Assembly (NCBI GenBank): GCA_017550335.1
Contig: JAFZPM010000048.1
Span: 1 to 64,000 of the forward strand
Reading direction: 5' to 3'
Source of the DNA: Paludibacteraceae bacterium
GTDB lineage: Bacteria; Bacteroidota; Bacteroidia; Bacteroidales; Paludibacteraceae
DNA length: 64,000 bases
Shown here in pieces: positions 63,901 through 64,000 of the stretch. The translations under genes were made by a program, and so were the position numbers. Below the pieces are notes generated by a model that was given only the letters and a program-made list of their open reading frames with translations, searched no databases and was not told the DNA's origin. How positions within the stretch are numbered: position 1 is the first letter of the stretch; each line of letters opens with the position of its first letter.

Positions 63901-64000
63901 ATGGTAAAACGATAATTCTTACCCTCGAAAGCATCATGAGGGAACGCGATCGTAAAGAACTCGCGGTTCACATTGTCTTGCACATAAAAATTGTTGTTCG
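57912..64000 (-). CDS. Giant T9SS type B surface protein with HYR-like repeats (N-terminus beyond right edge)
   Basis: The frame is open to base 64000 (NNNFYVQDN upstream of the first possible start), so the 5' end and signal peptide lie outside; about 2028 residues are visible. Many HYR-like modules recur, each with a 'PxGxTxxxWIFxDxxGNxDSC' pattern, e.g. 'FPLGTTNLKWIFIDKRGIMK' and 'VHKFVWLFTDKAGNQDSC'. The last 85 residues are a gliding-motility-type CHU_C domain: 'VPTAFTPYVKDGFNDIFLER', 'VVIFDRYGQKVFEG', 'GWDGTDYNGRMVDPGVFFYE', 'KGTIEVVYIKQ'. This type B signal directs T9SS export and surface attachment. It is probably an adhesin or structural surface protein. The terminator is at 57860-57892. 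Confidence 0.92.
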   Translation of the reverse strand, partial: NNNFYVQDNVNREFFTIAFPHDAFEGKNYRFTMRFYMIVPAECPGGIDSEGKMIARTGHGTQTKDTMDITIYNDKTNQVLADATVSTGNDATRFVFGGIIANNLQPGTNVFRFEMTYYGYMPQSSVTEYIFTPFFEQFPKCATLAVDYISAEVEGVCLAPRIACLGETVVVNAEGFRRKAPYEWKKYKDGSYTEEIPFSPGEVTYDLDRYGQKERANIVMLEKGVFYYALTDGHITIPFALGGRVCTGPGTGIVGDNICAESYPHTEHYKVRDLSKISWIKENGDDYVLEWKLTSPTGLPESDTKVSLTTAPDGQSVDIHVGDGAMKSSSYNPNQPYMLHLYTYIKEAATGTVQHTPVGVDSAEVWIYDQPDVSRLNFTTKSGDDTICAATSSDTILLEHYQDVAGYRWHLIGATMTNDSVIHIDGYDKEALCNTVDGVFPVALEVVNGACRASMADTFTMHGIHAPSVDCSALSQPSEYTLRSGQLDTTIFLPIPKFETSCDDDPAVHVRMHYDADENIHDFDSTYTLHKKQLDNLQETALTLFSGVGDVHITITDGCGRSDSCSYKLVVKDVDTAIVDCSLLEDYNVKVSSENGCVARPGRDLDIKEPYLRDLTFLDTTIMLKGVYSGRSQVMKAGMSDPGLDPANYSMDKAMTDDYEVGTTFILWNFVDPAGHPSYCHSRVNVKDSVEMFKCDSLQTIRSIVNRNPHRVYRYASAQAQSTVNPDTDYKLAGLLTIPQSDTLYCGDVKLDIWFTGMCVDDNGDSITYAVDSVITGEQLLKHRFPIGLTTVYYRFSSDVFDYDTQKYDTVLCSQEVIISSGGPTTIDCPNAFDLATDSASCSAPSPFTKANIPTGKVSYFCETKYTYDACSGTPYDYENLGISEKQSRDYDTITYPIKVVRMSNLDSTYALTSESEVIVCDNPFTKYDSVPVKKVQHRNGQFETVCAEDPIEQMALKVTNFETLPSCVADSFPRGYHKMLWIFNNGKGDLDTCVTPIGVTDRTAPDLDSVCKDPEMQVFASKCEIPYEDLHLPELKAYDACDGYLYPELIAYVKQKDSSIIVYHGDEVRSAMYPTEVHKFVWLFTDKAGNQDSCVTYLDVVDSVALKLEGCEIYGDTIPFTLPEGECTLDPSRLQDSLVFPQAIDICDDDTIVPIIERRFNGELVKDANGNPIAWDAQPFPLGTTNLKWIFIDKRGIMKDSCEKNVKVRTKLFDCASLADTVKLELMEKFYATAEEVRLAGLEKPTITIDACHAATIDFSRDDGLDSLADYQIGYTTVFWTFNYVFEEVKTCHQVVNIIDMVPIEVKCPPIDTSIHYECYGEIPTPYASVEEFLSAGGYISEMHKYKEGSFRYEETERGSAPCDYELVRTYYISDIRDQLSSCDQTFTITDVTSPVIHTRLDTIKIACDQDSLIEAALQMDDIAIDASDNCSKPEEIEIIKSIQKNRSEDIHDCSYNNYTIWRTWVAKDKCGNMSSPLIQVVLVVDSVAPRFVLPDNFKDTVLASNIKHCTMTVPPLYTNFRNYVQDECTDTEDIDIWQVPAPGVVITEDTEVWIYSADKCGNKDSLKMFARVMKPQNVVSLSAKDLTICATSDSTYIDLWSQDARFASGYVLVETAGKIRSIPSTFVYDCYRESISPSNILFSDNRATYFDRFYVSDKVKYDSLRIKRTRLNRYSQSGTYVFVVMDTTTQCADTAYSYLSINEKPRINMISRERPLCEDDTLDIHLLDSITSVCVDPMGSAIKKEGWVLDTADYVRNTPVPYLKKEIPVFYFAENECGRTRSDSSLFTTCGEPVYSMEDSLKLVGNVDNLKAWRDYKVFRRDSVLLDMHERFVRDSLVLSTDPLGITRCYVGDEIVLSVNTHHYQPVFYSWYKVLNGFDGDTIEFDKEGALLKELSEELQDSILYRDFEELHTYFRFIPVDSSKYYVLVGDGVCPAVPSNLYNIDVLTRVPTAFTPYVKDGFNDIFLERRQVVIFDRYGQKVFEGMDGWDGTDYNGRMVDPGVFFYEAVINGVKFKGTIEVVYIKQ

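Noticed and set aside
1..64000. CRISPR arrays, rRNA genes, complete insertion sequences or integrases
   Set aside because: I saw no regularly spaced repeats, no rRNA sequence and no intact transposase or integrase. The Rpn tails are only C-terminal fragments.

Overview
The window comes from a Bacteroidetes genome, most likely order Bacteroidales and a lineage with a type IX secretion system (T9SS). Four things point there: 'one-component' hybrid two-component regulators with AraC output, promoters with the Bacteroidetes -33/-7 pattern (TTTG, about 20 nt, TAnnTTTG), a gliding-motility-type (CHU_C) C-terminal domain on a giant surface protein, and FISUMP, BspA-like and SusC-plug sequences. I do not assign a genus.

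Layout. Bases 1-4059 hold the N-terminal 1353 residues of a giant secreted Ig-like protein that runs off the left edge. Bases 4.4-18.9 kb are a housekeeping block: tRNA-Leu(CAA), mannose-1-phosphate guanylyltransferase, an apbE/hybrid-sensor/terC operon on the minus strand, then on the plus strand a DUF4290 protein, MurA (with Asp in place of the fosfomycin-target Cys), a class A penicillin-binding protein, an alpha-oxoamine synthase (serine palmitoyltransferase/cysteate acyltransferase type), a nucleoside deaminase and tRNA-Gln(CUG).

Bases 19.0-32.4 kb are an AT-rich accessory island in which every gene is on the minus strand. It holds about fifteen small lipoproteins, membrane proteins and cytosolic proteins of unknown function. 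Among them are broken pieces of polymorphic toxins (an orphan Rhs core end, a probable toxin tail in frame ahead of a lipoprotein, and other frame remnants), repeated tails of Rpn-type nucleases, and an in-frame fusion of a FISUMP domain, a CDI-immunity-like domain and an Rpn tail. I read it as an orphan-immunity island built by repeated recombination. Bases 32.4-41.6 kb continue on the same strand with an alpha-2-macroglobulin carrying a TonB-receptor plug domain, a Sel1-repeat protein, a BspA-like protein and a membrane protein, apparently led by one promoter with a roughly 200-nt leader.

Bases 41.7-48.7 kb hold a Y-family DNA polymerase with a YolD-like partner and, divergently, a three-gene operon of secreted proteins (two related BspA-like proteins and a large lipoprotein with carboxypeptidase-regulatory-like repeats). 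Bases 48.7-57.9 kb contain a DUF486 membrane protein, a second orphan hybrid sensor, glyA, a rhomboid protease and a UPF1-like helicase. The right end (57.9-64 kb) is a T9SS type B surface protein of more than 2000 residues with HYR-like repeats whose N-terminus lies outside the window.
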